Part shown: positions 48,571 to 60,533 of the stretch, piece by piece
Layout: every line of letters begins with the position of its first letter
How positions within the stretch are numbered: the first letter of the stretch is position 1
Assembly (NCBI RefSeq): GCF_011075055.1
Contig: NC_058143.1
Coordinates: 15,329,057-15,393,056 of the forward strand
Source: Mangifera indica
Lineage: Eukaryota > Streptophyta > Magnoliopsida > Sapindales > Anacardiaceae
Reading direction: 5' to 3'
Length of the DNA: 64,000 nt
Translations under genes and position numbers: made by a program
Notes under the pieces: model-generated
What the model was told of the DNA's origin: nothing
Database searches by the model: none
The model's input: only the letters and a program-made list of their open reading frames with translations

Positions 48571-50912
48571 TCTCTGTAAGCCACTCTTTGATTCTTTTAA
48601 ACATTTCTTACACTTACAGAGGCTTTGTAATTATCAAATCCAGCGTTCTTGGCCAAGTAATAACATATTCACCTTCAACTTTCTACCTAGCTCATTCTCT
48701 GTCAAAACATTCAAGCATAGTCACGAATATGGTATGCATTTTTGTAAGATACCCCCTTCCACCTATGAACTCAGTTGGTTGAGGCTTATCTTTCAACTAA
48801 ATGACTTAAATGAGTGAAAAACATTTATTAAAGCTTGTAGGGCAACCATGCATGTAGTTAGTTGATTGAATATGGGACAATGGTTCTTCTTTTTATTTTT
48901 TTAAAGTTGTTGCCCTTGGCCAGACCCATAATGCCATGAATAAAGAGTTATGATTGCAGAAGACTGGCGTTGGTGTTGCTGAATTGAATCATTTCATTTT
49001 TTGTTACATATGCTAATTCTAGCTGGTCAATGAGAAGTTGCCAAAAAAGTTTAGCTCAACCGTTAGGGTGCCCCACACTTTTTCATAATTATTGAGAAGA
49101 TTTCTATGAGGAAGTTTATACATGACCCCACTAAAAGTATTATATTCCATTTCCATTGAAGCTGATCAAATCACCACCTGGCTTTTCCTCAAGCACAAGA
49201 TGGGTTCCTTTAATGGAAGATGGTCCACAAAACTCCATTCACTCTGACTTTTTACCAAATAATTTATCCAACAATAATGTCACCCACCTTCATTACAAAC
49301 ACTAGATTGTACAAATATTGTACTCTTTCAGCACAACTTGGGACTAGTTCTTTCAACTTAATGCTAAATTATGCAGAGCGAAGTGGACAAGATTTTATAT
49401 GTTAACAATGCAAAAGATCTGGGTTGCTTTCTTCAAGAATATAAAATCTAATTAATTGGTCACTATCACCACTATTGAAGAGGATTGGGTTTTTTCACTT
49501 TACAAAGATTTTGTTGCTTTCTTAAGAAAGAGATAAAATATAATTTAGTGATTACTACTACTTAAATAAGGATTTTCCTTATCATATTTCTTTTCATAAC
49601 ATAGAATATTAAACTTTAAACACTAATGAGTGCCTATATGGTCAAAATGATTTCTGTTTTCTTTAAAGAGTGCAATGACACTTGATTTTACCTCAAAATA
49701 TGCTCTCTGTGTTAAGAAGGCTTTTTATTTATTTTTTTATATGAAAAAAACAATCTAGAAAGAAGCTAAGAATTGAAATGAAAAGCTTGGAAGAAGCTAG
49801 AAGCTTTTCTTTCTGTCAGAAGCTTTTCTTTCTGTCAATGTTGGGATGTATTTCTAATTCTATCAAAGCTAGGCATAAAGTGAAAGTTAAGATCAATCAG
49901 AAAAGTCAAGTCAACCTCTTGTCATTTGTGGGGGTGGCAGACCAAACCTAACCCAGTACAACCAATTGAAATCCACACCATTGTCAGAGCTGAATCCATC
50001 CTACGTTCACCACTGAAAAATATCAGGGAACAACTCAGCTGTCAGATAGTTAAAGGCAGGATACTTTTTTCATTAAAGAAATCACCAACATACAAAAGCA
50101 TCTTTGACTAATTGATTATTTTTTAGACTGTACGAAATTTGAAAAGCATTTGCAAAATGTGCACCTCTAGAAGATGAAGCTTAGCTTAAAATAAGATTGG
50201 ATAATAATAAAGATTAATGCATCGATCCCTCACATCGCTAAGGATTTCCTCCAAAAAACGAAGTGCCAGGGTTATCACAATGGTTAATGAGTTCCCTTTA
50301 ACTAGCCAAATCAATTTATTGTGCAGCCTGAGCTGCATGAAATGGGAACTAAAAGATCGTAAAAAGGGAAAACCTGATTCTGGAAACTGGAAACGAAAGT
50401 TTTGCGTGTAGTTAATACTTGAGGGGACTAAAACTATTGAAATAATAGCATGAACTGAGAAAAATAGTGTTTTTGTCCATTCATTTTTGTATTTAGATTC
50501 TGTTCATGAAAATAATGGAAACTTTGTTAATTCCTTCCTACTATGAAATAACATAGACTAGCCGAAAGAAATGAAGCAGCAATTGAATATACTTACATTT
50601 GAACCAATACCAAAAATGTACAAAATTTTACTTCAATTCAAAGTTTCAGCCGGTTTACTCTTGAGAGTACTCAGAAAATATGGATTGCCCTTGCAGAAAC
50701 AGCTAAAGAAACTTGATGCTTTCAAGGAGCTGTATACTGTCCCTGTTATATGCGTTTACAGATTCAGCATAGCAGAACAGTCCCTAACCAATTATATGGC
50801 AAGTTACATTTTTATGTATTTATCAGCACTTTCTATACACAGAAACCAGAATTGTAAAAACCAGTTCAATTCACTCCAACTGGAGCAAGGTTGAAGGTGT
50901 CCGGTATGTACC
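48571..50912. other. Convergent 3' flanks of the WNK and FLAP1-like genes
   Basis: This region holds the WNK 3'UTR and, at the far end, the 3'UTR of the minus-strand gene. The only distinct structure is a perfect two-copy ~19 bp direct repeat (AAGCTTTTCTTTCTGTCA) at about 49801-49838. The 107-codon frame at 50571-50894 is antisense to the probable 3'UTR of the downstream gene and is not supported. Confidence 0.5.
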
Positions 50913-53900
50913 TCATAGAGGCATCAGAAGTGGGTAATCCTCTAGTAGCTGCCTCTCCGTCAGTGTGTCATTTTCATTTTGAGGGGTCCATAACACTTCA
51001 ACTGCCTGCATGATGATCAAAGAGATTTTAGGAATTAAATTAAAATATAAGTTACATAATTCACAAACTGCATTTCTTACCATTATTTTGCTCTGGGGAA
51101 GGGAACCAAGCTTTGCAAAGCTTCTTTTAAGTCCCCACCACTATTGATGCTGGGCAGCTTATGCACTCCTTCAGCAGCCACCAAGATTGTAATCTGAATG
51201 GGGATGTTAAAAGTAGAGTTAAATTTCCAGTCCTCTTATGTTACTGTTTATCTTGAGTTGACACAATAACAAAAATGATTTTAACTTTATAGTCTTTTGA
51301 TCAGGTCAAAAACTAGAGAGAAAATAAAATTAAAGTCTTCTAGGTTTAGTAGAACAGATTATTTATACGCCATTTGCTATATTGGCCTTTCTGATTGATG
51401 TATGAAAGTTAACCACTTTAGATGCTGAGAAAATCTTAGTGTGACAATATGAAAGTAAAACCATCAATCAACCAAAATGTGTAGAGTCTTGGAGACACAA
51501 CAGTTAAAAATGCATATTTATTCCAGATGAACATTTGCAAAACTATAACATCACATCTGAAATAATTGTAATTCTAGAGGGGAAACCTTACCACTATGTA
51601 CTCATTGCTAAATCCACCAGCTCTTTGGCTTGTTGTGCTTTGCTTTCTAATGTTATTAACATTAACAAGAGTCTCTTCATCGAATTTCCCTCGTTCTTCA
51701 ATAGAAAGTTGATTGAAGCGTTTTTCCCCACCCTCTACACTTTGCTTGACGTCCACCTGAAAATACAAACATATATATATGGGTATAGTTTACTAGGAAT
51801 ATATATGACATGTCTGTTTCACTGTGAGCCATGCTTACATACATACATAAATATATATATGTGTGTGTGTGTGTGTGTAGGTAATTCTTTGATATCTTAT
51901 CATACAACTTGTGATACAATTTATAGATGAGATTGAGAGACCATATCTCACTATTTTAGTAAATAAATTTAAAAAATTTTGGAAAGATATAAAAATGACA
52001 TGCAATGAAATAAATGTAAATCCATTCAGATTTACAACAATATACAGAATCCGTATCCTTGATTATTGTAATCTAAAGAATCTCTATCTCTAATTTATAG
52101 TGATCTAATATCCAACACTTCCCCTCAAATTGGTGAGTAAATATCTTCCATTCTCAACATGCTTGAATTTGTTAGTTGTCACATGATAGTGCATACAAAG
52201 TACTAATTGGTCCGCTTTTAAATTTTTTCTTAATAAAGTGTCGATCAATCTCAATATGTTTCATTCAATCATGTTGCACTAAATTATGGGCAATATTGAT
52301 GACTCATTTATTATCACAGTACAACTTCATAGGCCCACTCAGTATAATCCTTAAGTCACCTTATAGATTTTTTTATAAATAATAACAATAACTCACAATA
52401 CCTTAGGCCATGGCCCTAAACTCAACTTCAAGTAACATTTGATCTAGTAACCACAAACTGTTTTTTGTTTCGCCAAGTCACAGGGTTGCTGCCCAAGTAC
52501 ACACAATATCCCGTAATAGATACTTACCAAAAATATATCCTATAGTAGATCTCTTATAAACCAATAATCCTGCATGATCTGCATCCATATAAATATCAGT
52601 GTGAGCTCTTCACCTATTTTAAATAAAAGCGCTCTTCCAAGGTAGCTTTTAGATATTGGAGAATCTTTTGAACAACATGTAGGTGCTTTTCTTTAAGGTC
52701 ATGCATGAACTTTTTTTTTTTTTTTGGTAAGTTGGTCATGCATTAACTTACTCACAACACTAACTGCATAAGTAATACATGGCCTTGTGTGTGATAGATA
52801 ACATAGCAGTCAAACGTGAAAAGCACCAAAAGAAGATGAAGGGTCCTATTATGCAGGTGAAAGCGTTGCTTTTTTACTTAAGGCAATTAAAAAATTCCAT
52901 TAAAAATTTTCCAGTTTCCATTAAATTTAAAATAATTTGTTACTACATCGATAGTAAAAAACTGATTGGCAAATTTCATTGACAGTCTCAGATCAAACCA
53001 ACAATTGGTTATCATGTCTAGAGCCAATAACCCTCATATCTAGCTGCAAATTGCCCAAAACCTGTCAAAAAGTGTGAAACTGTGCCAAAAACTATTCAAA
53101 AATTGTTGATATCCTTCTAATCTAGTCGAGATGGCCTAGCTGATGATAAAGCACACTTTTTCTGAGCCTAAAGCTGCTCCAAAAGTGAAAAGTGCTAAAG
53201 GCGATTGCCTTCACCATACTCAAGACAATATGGTCATCACCTTGAGCAAAGTCTCACCTAGATGTGCCTAAAGTGTGCCTTTGCCAACTATGATAGACAA
53301 ATTAATATATCTAAAAGTCTCTGATAACCTCCTTTATCTATGACATCAGCCTTTTCTTCTCTACCTAACCCATGAGTAACCATGAGAAAACAACATAAGA
53401 TTCTCACTATAAGAGCAATAAACTTACAGATGAATAACCAGAGATGCAATAATCAGGATGTCGAAGCAAAGATAGTGATGTCTCTGCAAAAACAGGGAAA
53501 ATATAAGAAAACAGGACATTAGAACCAAACTAAGTAGATAAGACTCATCCTAGAGAAGAATTTCCATAACATTAAATTAGGCGAGATATGCATTGATAAT
53601 AAAGTACAACATCCCATACATACATATCTCCATGGCAAGAAAAGTATGCCTCTCTTTGGATAGGATGATTGATGAGATAATAGATTTAAATCTAATGCTA
53701 ATAACTTACCAATAATCATTCAGAGCATGTTAGGTTCCTTCTGAAAACAAAACCACATTAGCAGAGGCTTCACTACTTTAAGCTTCACAGCATAGTAAAT
53801 CTAAAGCTTGGAGCATCTCACTCCATAACAAGGACTAACCTAAGCCCATAAGAAGACATCCCAGAATGATTTAGATGACAGTTATATGTCCCTCTAAAAT

Positions 53901-55633
53901 ATCTTACTCAAAGTAGGGAGATAGCTTAGACAGTTGCTAACTAATCTATATAAAGAGAAACAAAATCTTCCTCCAATGAAAACGTGAAAGAAAAATGAAG
54001 CTAACAACCAACAATAAGTAGAAGCTTACCTGTCAGTACATAGCTTAGACCCTCAGGGGTTGATGTATCTGCTGTCTTGGCAATTCGATTAAGATCCCTC
54101 TGAAGAGACCGCCCCATGCCCAACAACCCAACCTAAAAAATGATTTTCTAGACTAAATAAATATAAATTGCATGAAAAAGCTCCCAAGTCAATAATATGT
54201 TAATTGCATATTATTTATTGCAATAGCAATTTAGCACAATGACACTGGAAATACAACAAATTCAATAAGATTCGCCGTTTCTTGCAAACAAATTTTAATT
54301 TGAAGAATCATTTTCACAAGCCATCTCAAACTTGTTGTTTCACTCAACCCTCAATCTCTACATTCACGCTTACATACTCATAAAATGTAGTTGATGTTCC
54401 GCATATATCAAATACTAGCATAACCTAAATTAAACATACTGTCATATTTGCTGAAGCCACCAACGAACATCCCTTGAAACAAATTAAGAAACATAATTTT
54501 CCACTTTCACCACAGACTCTGAAATCCATCAGCAATCAAACCAACTAACTTAAACTCAGTAATCAAGCAAGCTAATTTTATAAAATTTTGTTCCAGGAAC
54601 AACTTATTAAAATGAAAAACTTACAAACGCCACAATCAGTTATTATACCATCAAGTAAACCAACCAAAACACTTATTTATGAACAGACTCGTATGATATT
54701 ATTACCAAAACAGAATTCTCATCCAATCCATTCCAATTACCGCCTCAACTATCAAGGCATCTAATCTCAACATTTCAACATGTAAAAAGCTAACACCAAT
54801 CGTTTATAACATTCCTACAGAAGAAACTTTCATCTGATTCTCCCAGTTTGATTAAAATGCAGAAGACCGTATTGGTTTTTTCATTCTCAAACCCCCTGCT
54901 CTTATAAAAACTGTCATTTACCTGCCTCAAAATCACCAAACAATCTAAAGCAGGAACATCCATATTCCTATGCCCATACCTGAAGCTTAATAACACTAGT
55001 TTTCTGGGTAGCGGTCAACACATCCCCTTCAGACCGATCAGACAAGAAGCCCGAAACCAAAACAAACGCCGCAAAACCCATAAATAGATAGAACAACAAA
55101 CTCGAACCACCACCCATTCCAACTCCAACTCCAACAGCAGGCCCCACATAAATCCCACTGCCACCACCAAATGGCGACGGGGCGTAATAAGGAGCCGAGT
55201 ACGATACTCTCGGCTCCGCAGAATAACTCCTTGACGAAGATGACGAAGACCGCGACGAGAACGCCGAACCCCCGACTCTCCCGCCAGAAGCCGCCAATGA
55301 AGAATTGGGAACAAACGCCATCAAAAGCCCCACTAAAACTACAACCATTGCGGGCTTCTTCAACGCGTTGAGAGCTTTCACGATTATTTTGTTCATAACC
55401 TCGAGAGGGTCGAAAACACCATTTAAATTTGAACTTGAATTGGCCAAAAGATGCTTCCTTGGGGGATTAAACAAGCATTTAACCGCCCCGATCTTGGTGG
55501 AACGTTGAAGGGTATGAAATTTGGTGAAAGGGGTACCAAATTTAGCATTTCTTTGAGAGAATAGTCGAGGATGGGGTTGTAATTGATTCCATTTTAAGTA
55601 GTTTAACTCTAATAAAGAAGTGGTTGCCACCAT
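50913..55633 (-). CDS. FLAP1: Chloroplast DUF1517 protein, FLAP1-like, with frameshift in exon 5
   Basis: Six exons on the minus strand: 55633-54980, 54132-54030, 53483-53428, 51756-51592, 51193-51081, 51005-50913. Exon 1 encodes a transit peptide-like start, a first hydrophobic segment (AMVVVLVGLLMAFVP), a Gly/Ser-rich linker and a second membrane segment (LLFYLFMGFAAFVLVSGFL). Exons 2-6 encode the conserved soluble part (VGLLGMGRSLQRDLNRIAKT, SLSLLRHPDYCISGYSS, AVEVLWTPQNEND). Arabidopsis FLAP1 modulates non-photochemical quenching and proton balance at chloroplast membranes. Exon 5 is 113 nt where continuity of frame needs 114. The shift falls near 51108-51123 and brings a TAA at 51083-51085. 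As read, the protein ends after 362 residues instead of about 394 and loses the C-terminal block. Exon 6 is still intact, so the lesion is recent or is a base-calling error. Confidence 0.88.
51885..52690 (-). mobile_element. Ty1/copia retrotransposon 3' remnant in intron 3 of the FLAP1-like gene
   Basis: Read on the minus strand, about 52680-52170 gives decayed RNase H sequence with several stops: TGYCVYLGSNPVTWRNKKQF, then a CDN motif, then KHIEIDRHFIKKKFKSGPIS. A polypurine tract (TGAGGGGAAG) then abuts TGTTGGATATTAGATCACTA at 52117, a typical copia LTR start. The LTR continues to roughly 51885. It lies in the same orientation as the host gene. The gag, integrase and 5' parts are missing. 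Confidence 0.8.
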
Positions 55634-55885
55634 GGTTGCAGATAGAAGGAACGAATAGTGGCTTAGGGTGGGGTAGGGTTAGAATTTGTTGAATTGGATA
55701 GAATCAAATTACAGGATAATCAAGAAGAGATATTCTGATGAAAGCTGACGAAAGAGATAGGGAATCCGGGAGACACCGAAATGGAGGGAATTTTGACCAC
55801 TAATTACTCTATACAAATTATGATTCACTTCGTGACACGTTATGAATTCAGAATAGCCGCTAATGTTATTTTCACCTTTTTCTAA

Positions 55886-56616
55886 GGCCAAAGGGCAACT
55901 TCCTTTGGAGTTTTAGTCCCGTTGTAAAAAATATATTTAAAACATATCAAAATTTTAAATATTTATTTATGAATTAATTTTTATCAAAATTTTTAATTAA
56001 AGATAAAAGATAAAATTATTATTTTATCATTAAACCCTAAAAACTTTAAAATTAATAACAATTTTTTTAGATTTTAAAAATTAATACTTCACTTTATTCT
56101 CAAAGTTTGAAAAATTACATTTCATCCTTAGGATTGTTTCCCTTATTCGGCCACCCCCATTTCAATTGATGACTGACATTTGTCATTCATCTTGTATATT
56201 TGGTTACGAAGGACGATAAAGAATGACCACCTACCACTATGAAGGATGATGTTCATTATAGAGATTTAGATGATAACTTTTGTCGTCTGGATGATGAAAG
56301 GGGTCACCAAAGAGGGAAAGAAACATCATCAGAGAGAAACGCATGTTAGGGAAGTCGTTGTTCGCCTAATTTTTTTTCTAAATCCTAGGAAAAAAATGAA
56401 TTTTTCAAAACTTAATCTTAAAAAAAATTGTTAGTTTTTCAAACTAAGAGAAAAAATAAAATATAATTTTTTATATTAATATTACTAGTAAAATAATAAT
56501 TTCCTTATAATTATCAGTTTTAGTTAAGTTTAATAATTCATATTTGAGTTTTTGAAATATTGTTCATATGTTTTTGAAAATAAACTAAAACTTGGGTGGG
56601 AAACAGTCATTTGGCC
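55886..56616. mobile_element. Mutator-like non-autonomous element, GGCC family
   Basis: It begins GGCCAAAGGGCAACTTCCTT and ends CTTGGGTGGGAAACAGTCAT, TTGGCC. Flanks TTTTTCTAA (55877-55885) and TTTTTTTAA (56617-56625) form a 9-bp duplication with one mismatch. The interior at about 56180-56310 has degenerate GATGATG/GTCGTCTGGATGATG units like those in 33242-33999. It lies ~250 bp upstream of the FLAP1-like start codon and so may sit in that gene's promoter. Confidence 0.85.
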
Positions 56617-56639
56617 TTTTTTTAATTATCATTTTTTGA

Positions 56640-56805
56640 CAGATTTTTCAATATATAATTAGGTATATATAAAAAATAAAATTATGAGAATAAATAATAT
56701 AAACAATTATACATAAATAATAATATATTGTATATGAGTAAATATTATTTTATTTTTAATTTAAAATTATTCAATCACATAATAATATATTATTATTTAT
56801 TCATA

Positions 56806-56872
<67 letters not shown>

Positions 56873-56900
56873 ACCATATAATTGTGATTAGTGATATATT
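56640..56900. mobile_element. Short foldback MITE with large (TA)n expansion
   Basis: The left part has family landmarks (TAATAATATATTGTATATGA, TTTAAAATTATTCAATCACA). A ~60 base TA run at 56809-56869 occupies the right part. The reading frame across the TA run is an artefact. Confidence 0.55.
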
Positions 56901-57074
56901 TATGTTAAAATTGGTAGGGATAGATTAAAAATTAATTATATAAATTTTTGTTTCAATTGTAAACGATAATCGAATTAATCTTGATTGACCTAGATAAAAT
57001 TTGTAATTTATTGAATGACCAAAACTTGGTTTCTATTCAGGACAAAACTTTCTATTTTCCTCATTTCTCAATCA

Positions 57075-57245
57075 ATAAATTTATTTATACATATTTTTGT
57101 ATATAATTTAGATATATAAATGATATATTATTATGTGACTTAACGATTTTAAATTAAAGATAAAGTAATACTCAATCACACGAAGACATATCATCTATAT
57201 ATAAATTATATACAAAAAATATAAATACATAATATTGTTCTAAGA
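57075..57245. mobile_element. Short foldback MITE, TACATAAT/ATGTGTTAT family
   Basis: A well-preserved copy. ATTTATACATATTTTTGTAT on the left mirrors ATACAAAAAATATAAATACA on the right. ATGATATATTATTATGTGAC mirrors CACACGAAGACATATCATCT. Adjacent DNA to about 58560 shows no gene; 58050-58340 resembles half of the GGCC Mutator-like family. Confidence 0.7.
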
Positions 57246-58570
57246 AAACCTGTAAAAACACTCTTGCACTCCTCTTCGGATTTGAAATATAACATATATA
57301 CCTTTATTTACAATAAATTTTTGGATCCTATTGGGTTTGAGCTTAATAACTTACTAGACAATTTTTTTTTTTATCCAACCCCACTTAAGGCTCTGATTCT
57401 ATTCGATTCAAAATATTTCTTTTTTTAATTGGACAATTGAGATTTAAATTTGTTTATCCCGATTGTCATACCTATCTATGTCACTACTTTCAAGGAGTGT
57501 AAAGTGTTGCCCTCCTAGCCATAGGGATGGGTTGGTCTTCCAAAAGTGATGGAGATACTAGAGTTTTTACTTTCGGCACAATTGATACTAATCATAGATA
57601 GAGTAATTTTTATTCCTTCAAATGCCATTCGAATAAAGATGATGTTCCTAGTGAGTAAAAGAGATTGTACATGAAAACGAGGGAGCTTATTTAGGAGGGT
57701 CCTTCCTCTAGAACAAAATTGGTGGCATATAAATATGCACTAATGAAAAGTATACCAAATCAAAGATAACCCGATGCAAAAATATGAAAAAAATTAATAT
57801 TTAAAGAAACAAAAATTGTTTCGATTAGAATGCTTAAGGGCATATGTCTACTATATTGTTATTGAGATAATAAAAAAATTAATACAAGATAATAAGCTAT
57901 TAAAATCATAATAATTGTTCTGCATTTTTCTCTTTTGGCTTCTTCAGGAATGATCCCTCACTTATTGTTCATATTTATAGTGAGATGTTTACATTTATGT
58001 TAACGAAACAATTAAGAATCATAATGTTATAGTGATTTTTGAAGTGGTAAGTCACGGAACTGTGTTTTAATTGTCATTTCACTTATAAAGTTTCAAAATT
58101 TTAAATATTCACTATTCTATTAAAATTCTCCGTTATGATTAAAAATGAAATTTTTATTTAACAAAAAATTTAAAAAACTAAAATTTTATCTCATTTTTCT
58201 TATTAGTTTAAAAAATTAATAATTTTCTTTATTTAAAGTTTAAAAAGTTATATTTTTCTCTCATAAGGTTTGATTTTTTCCAATTAACAACTTTCTAATA
58301 ATCAATTCAGGAAGATTGTCGGTTAACCTTTCACCGCCTCTCTCCTTGGCGGTTTTTCATATGAAAATTATAAAAAATTTGATTGAAATGATTGGATAAG
58401 ATTGTATAAGTCTGTTCAATGTATCATGGATCTGTGCATTATTTGTATCTAAGAGGAACTTGCAGTTGTGTCTGTTAAATAAAATTTAATTAGTTTAGAA
58501 TTTTTTTTAAATAAACTCTCAATTAATTATATCCTAATTCAGGGTCTTGGCTAAAATTTAGGCATTGAGG

Positions 58571-58642
58571 CCCAAAAAATCTTAGCAAAGGCCAGCCCAG
58601 CCCAAATGATCTCAGCAAACCCTAACCCTAAGCATTATAAAA
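58571..58642 (+). promoter_or_regulatory. Ribosomal-protein-type promoter of the eS24 gene
   Basis: GGCCCA-type boxes (near 58569-58574 and AGCCCA repeats near 58594-58605) precede a double telo-box (AAACCCTAACCCTAA, 58617-58631). A TATA-like TATAAAA follows at 58636-58642, about 115 bases before the start codon. Site II plus telo-box is the standard plant ribosomal-protein promoter arrangement bound by TCP and telobox factors. Confidence 0.75.
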
Positions 58643-58756
58643 ATTAGCTTTCTGTTAGCCTCATTCTCTCTAAGCTGCTCCTGACGTCTCTGCGCCTAGT
58701 CCCCCATCTCTTGCTCAATCTCTAGCCAGGATCTAGCAGATCATCTTGACCCAGGC

Positions 58757-60533
58757 ATGGCGGATAAGGCAGTTACCATTCGTACCAGAAAGTTCATGAC
58801 AAACCGCCTTCTTTCCAGGAAACAATTTGTAAGCTTTATCCTTTTTTTTTTTTTTGTTCTTACGTTCTAACGAAAATCAGACACTTCTTTAGGTGTGTCC
58901 GTTTCTGAGTCGGAGAGATCTTGTGTTGACTCGTATTAAGTTCTTAGCTTTATGTTTGTTTTTCAAGATGTTCATTATACTGTAACTGGTGAAGTTATGA
59001 ATGCGATATAAAAAAGTTGTTTTTTGTGTTGTTGAATGCAGGTCATTGATGTTCTTCATCCAGGGAGGGCTAATGTTTCAAAGGTAGATCTTCATATATT
59101 ACTGTAGTGTTAATCTAATTTCAAATATTGTCAATTATTTTTCAATGAACTTAACGTCTACTGGATGACTCTTTCGAGCTGGAATCGAGATTTCTGTTTT
59201 GTTGTGATTTGAACAATATGAGAGATAAGGATTATGGGATTAGTAGTTTTCTCTAATTTTTTAGGTTTTTGATTTTCTTTTTCGTTTTTTATATTAAAAA
59301 AATTGAGCTATGGGTTCTGTTTTGCGTATGGACATGTTGATTGATTTGCATATTGCATCTTAATCTTTTTAATAGGCCGAGCTTAAGGAGAAGTTGGCCA
59401 GATTGTACGAAGTTAAGGACCCCAACTCAATTTTTGTCTTCAAGTTTCGGACTCATTTTGGAGGTGGTAAATCTACCGGGTTTGGTTTGATTTATGATTC
59501 TGTTGATAGCGCAAAGAAGTATGAGCTTAAGTACAGGCTTATCAGGGTAATTTTTATTGTCTTTCATATGAGCTTTAGCAGATTTATTATTCTGTAATTA
59601 TTTGTGCATTCTTGTATATTTCAATATCAGCCAAATTCCAATAGCTAGCTAATTTATACAGAATTCTAATTAAAATTGTATATTTCAATTACTTAAAATT
59701 TTCAATAGCACAAACTTATATGACAATCTAAGTAAAGCAAAATCTTCCATTTTCAACTGACTTTTCCTGGTTTGGGGGCTTTTGTATATCATCTTTAGAA
59801 AAAAATCATTGCACTAGGATTTAGGAAGTGATCCATGCAAGGACCGTCTTTTCTGAAGAATGAATGGTCATATCATTTTGATCACTAAAAAATAAACCAA
59901 TAGAGCCCAAATAAAATCATATTCAATAAGTTTTAAAACTTCTATGAACATCAAGTATTAATTTTCCTGGAAATTGTGTTTATTAGGTTTGCAATTACCT
60001 TCAATACCTGTAACACAGATTTTAAGACTTGGATACATGGTGAGACTTAGATTTGTCAAATTCTGATTTTATGAATAGAATGGATGTGCTTGCTTATTTT
60101 TGTAGAAAAATGACAAAAATTATTCAGTGGTTAGTCTTAACCCAAGTCATTCAAACTAACAAAGTGATGATGTCTTCACTAATAAAAATGTCCCAGCATC
60201 ATCTTAGCATTAAGGCCAACAGTCCAAAATATCAAAATGCTGCATTAACAAAATATAAAAATGTTCCATAATTGTTATTAATGTCATTTTGAACAATATT
60301 GTAATGTGTTTCTTTATCTGTTTGCCATAGAATGGTCTTGACACCAAGGTAGAGAAGTCCCGGAAGCAGATGAAGGAAAGGAAGAACAGGGCCAAGAAAG
60401 TCCGAGGTGTAAAGAAGGTAAAAGTCAGCGGCTTGCAATATCAATTCTAAATTTTGTTGACAGTGACTGTCTTGATAGCTTATCTCCTTTTTTGTTGCAG
60501 ACCAAGGCCTCAGATGCTGCTAAGAAGAAGTGA
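58757..60533 (+). CDS. RPS24: 40S ribosomal protein S24 (eS24)
   Basis: Five exons join in frame: 58757-58828, 59042-59083, 59376-59546, 60331-60417, 60501-60533. They encode 134 aa, the usual plant length. The sequence carries the family's conserved course: [20 protein letters not shown] at the N-terminus, [14 protein letters not shown], then [14 protein letters not shown] and [20 protein letters not shown] basic C-terminal tail follows ([18 protein letters not shown], ending AAKKK). eS24 is a structural component of the cytosolic 40S subunit and is needed for 18S rRNA maturation. The promoter has site II and telo-box elements. No defect is seen. Confidence 0.98.

Noticed and set aside
50571..50894. 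107-codon plus-strand frame
   Set aside because: It lies antisense to the probable 3'UTR of the FLAP1-like gene and has no recognisable family or splice partners.
55015..55314. 99-codon minus-strand frame
   Set aside because: It overlaps exon 1 of the FLAP1-like gene in another frame, and is an Arg/Gly/Leu-rich shadow of its GC-richer coding sequence.
56728..56928. 66-codon frame with (IY)n
   Set aside because: It is a translation of a (TA)n microsatellite.
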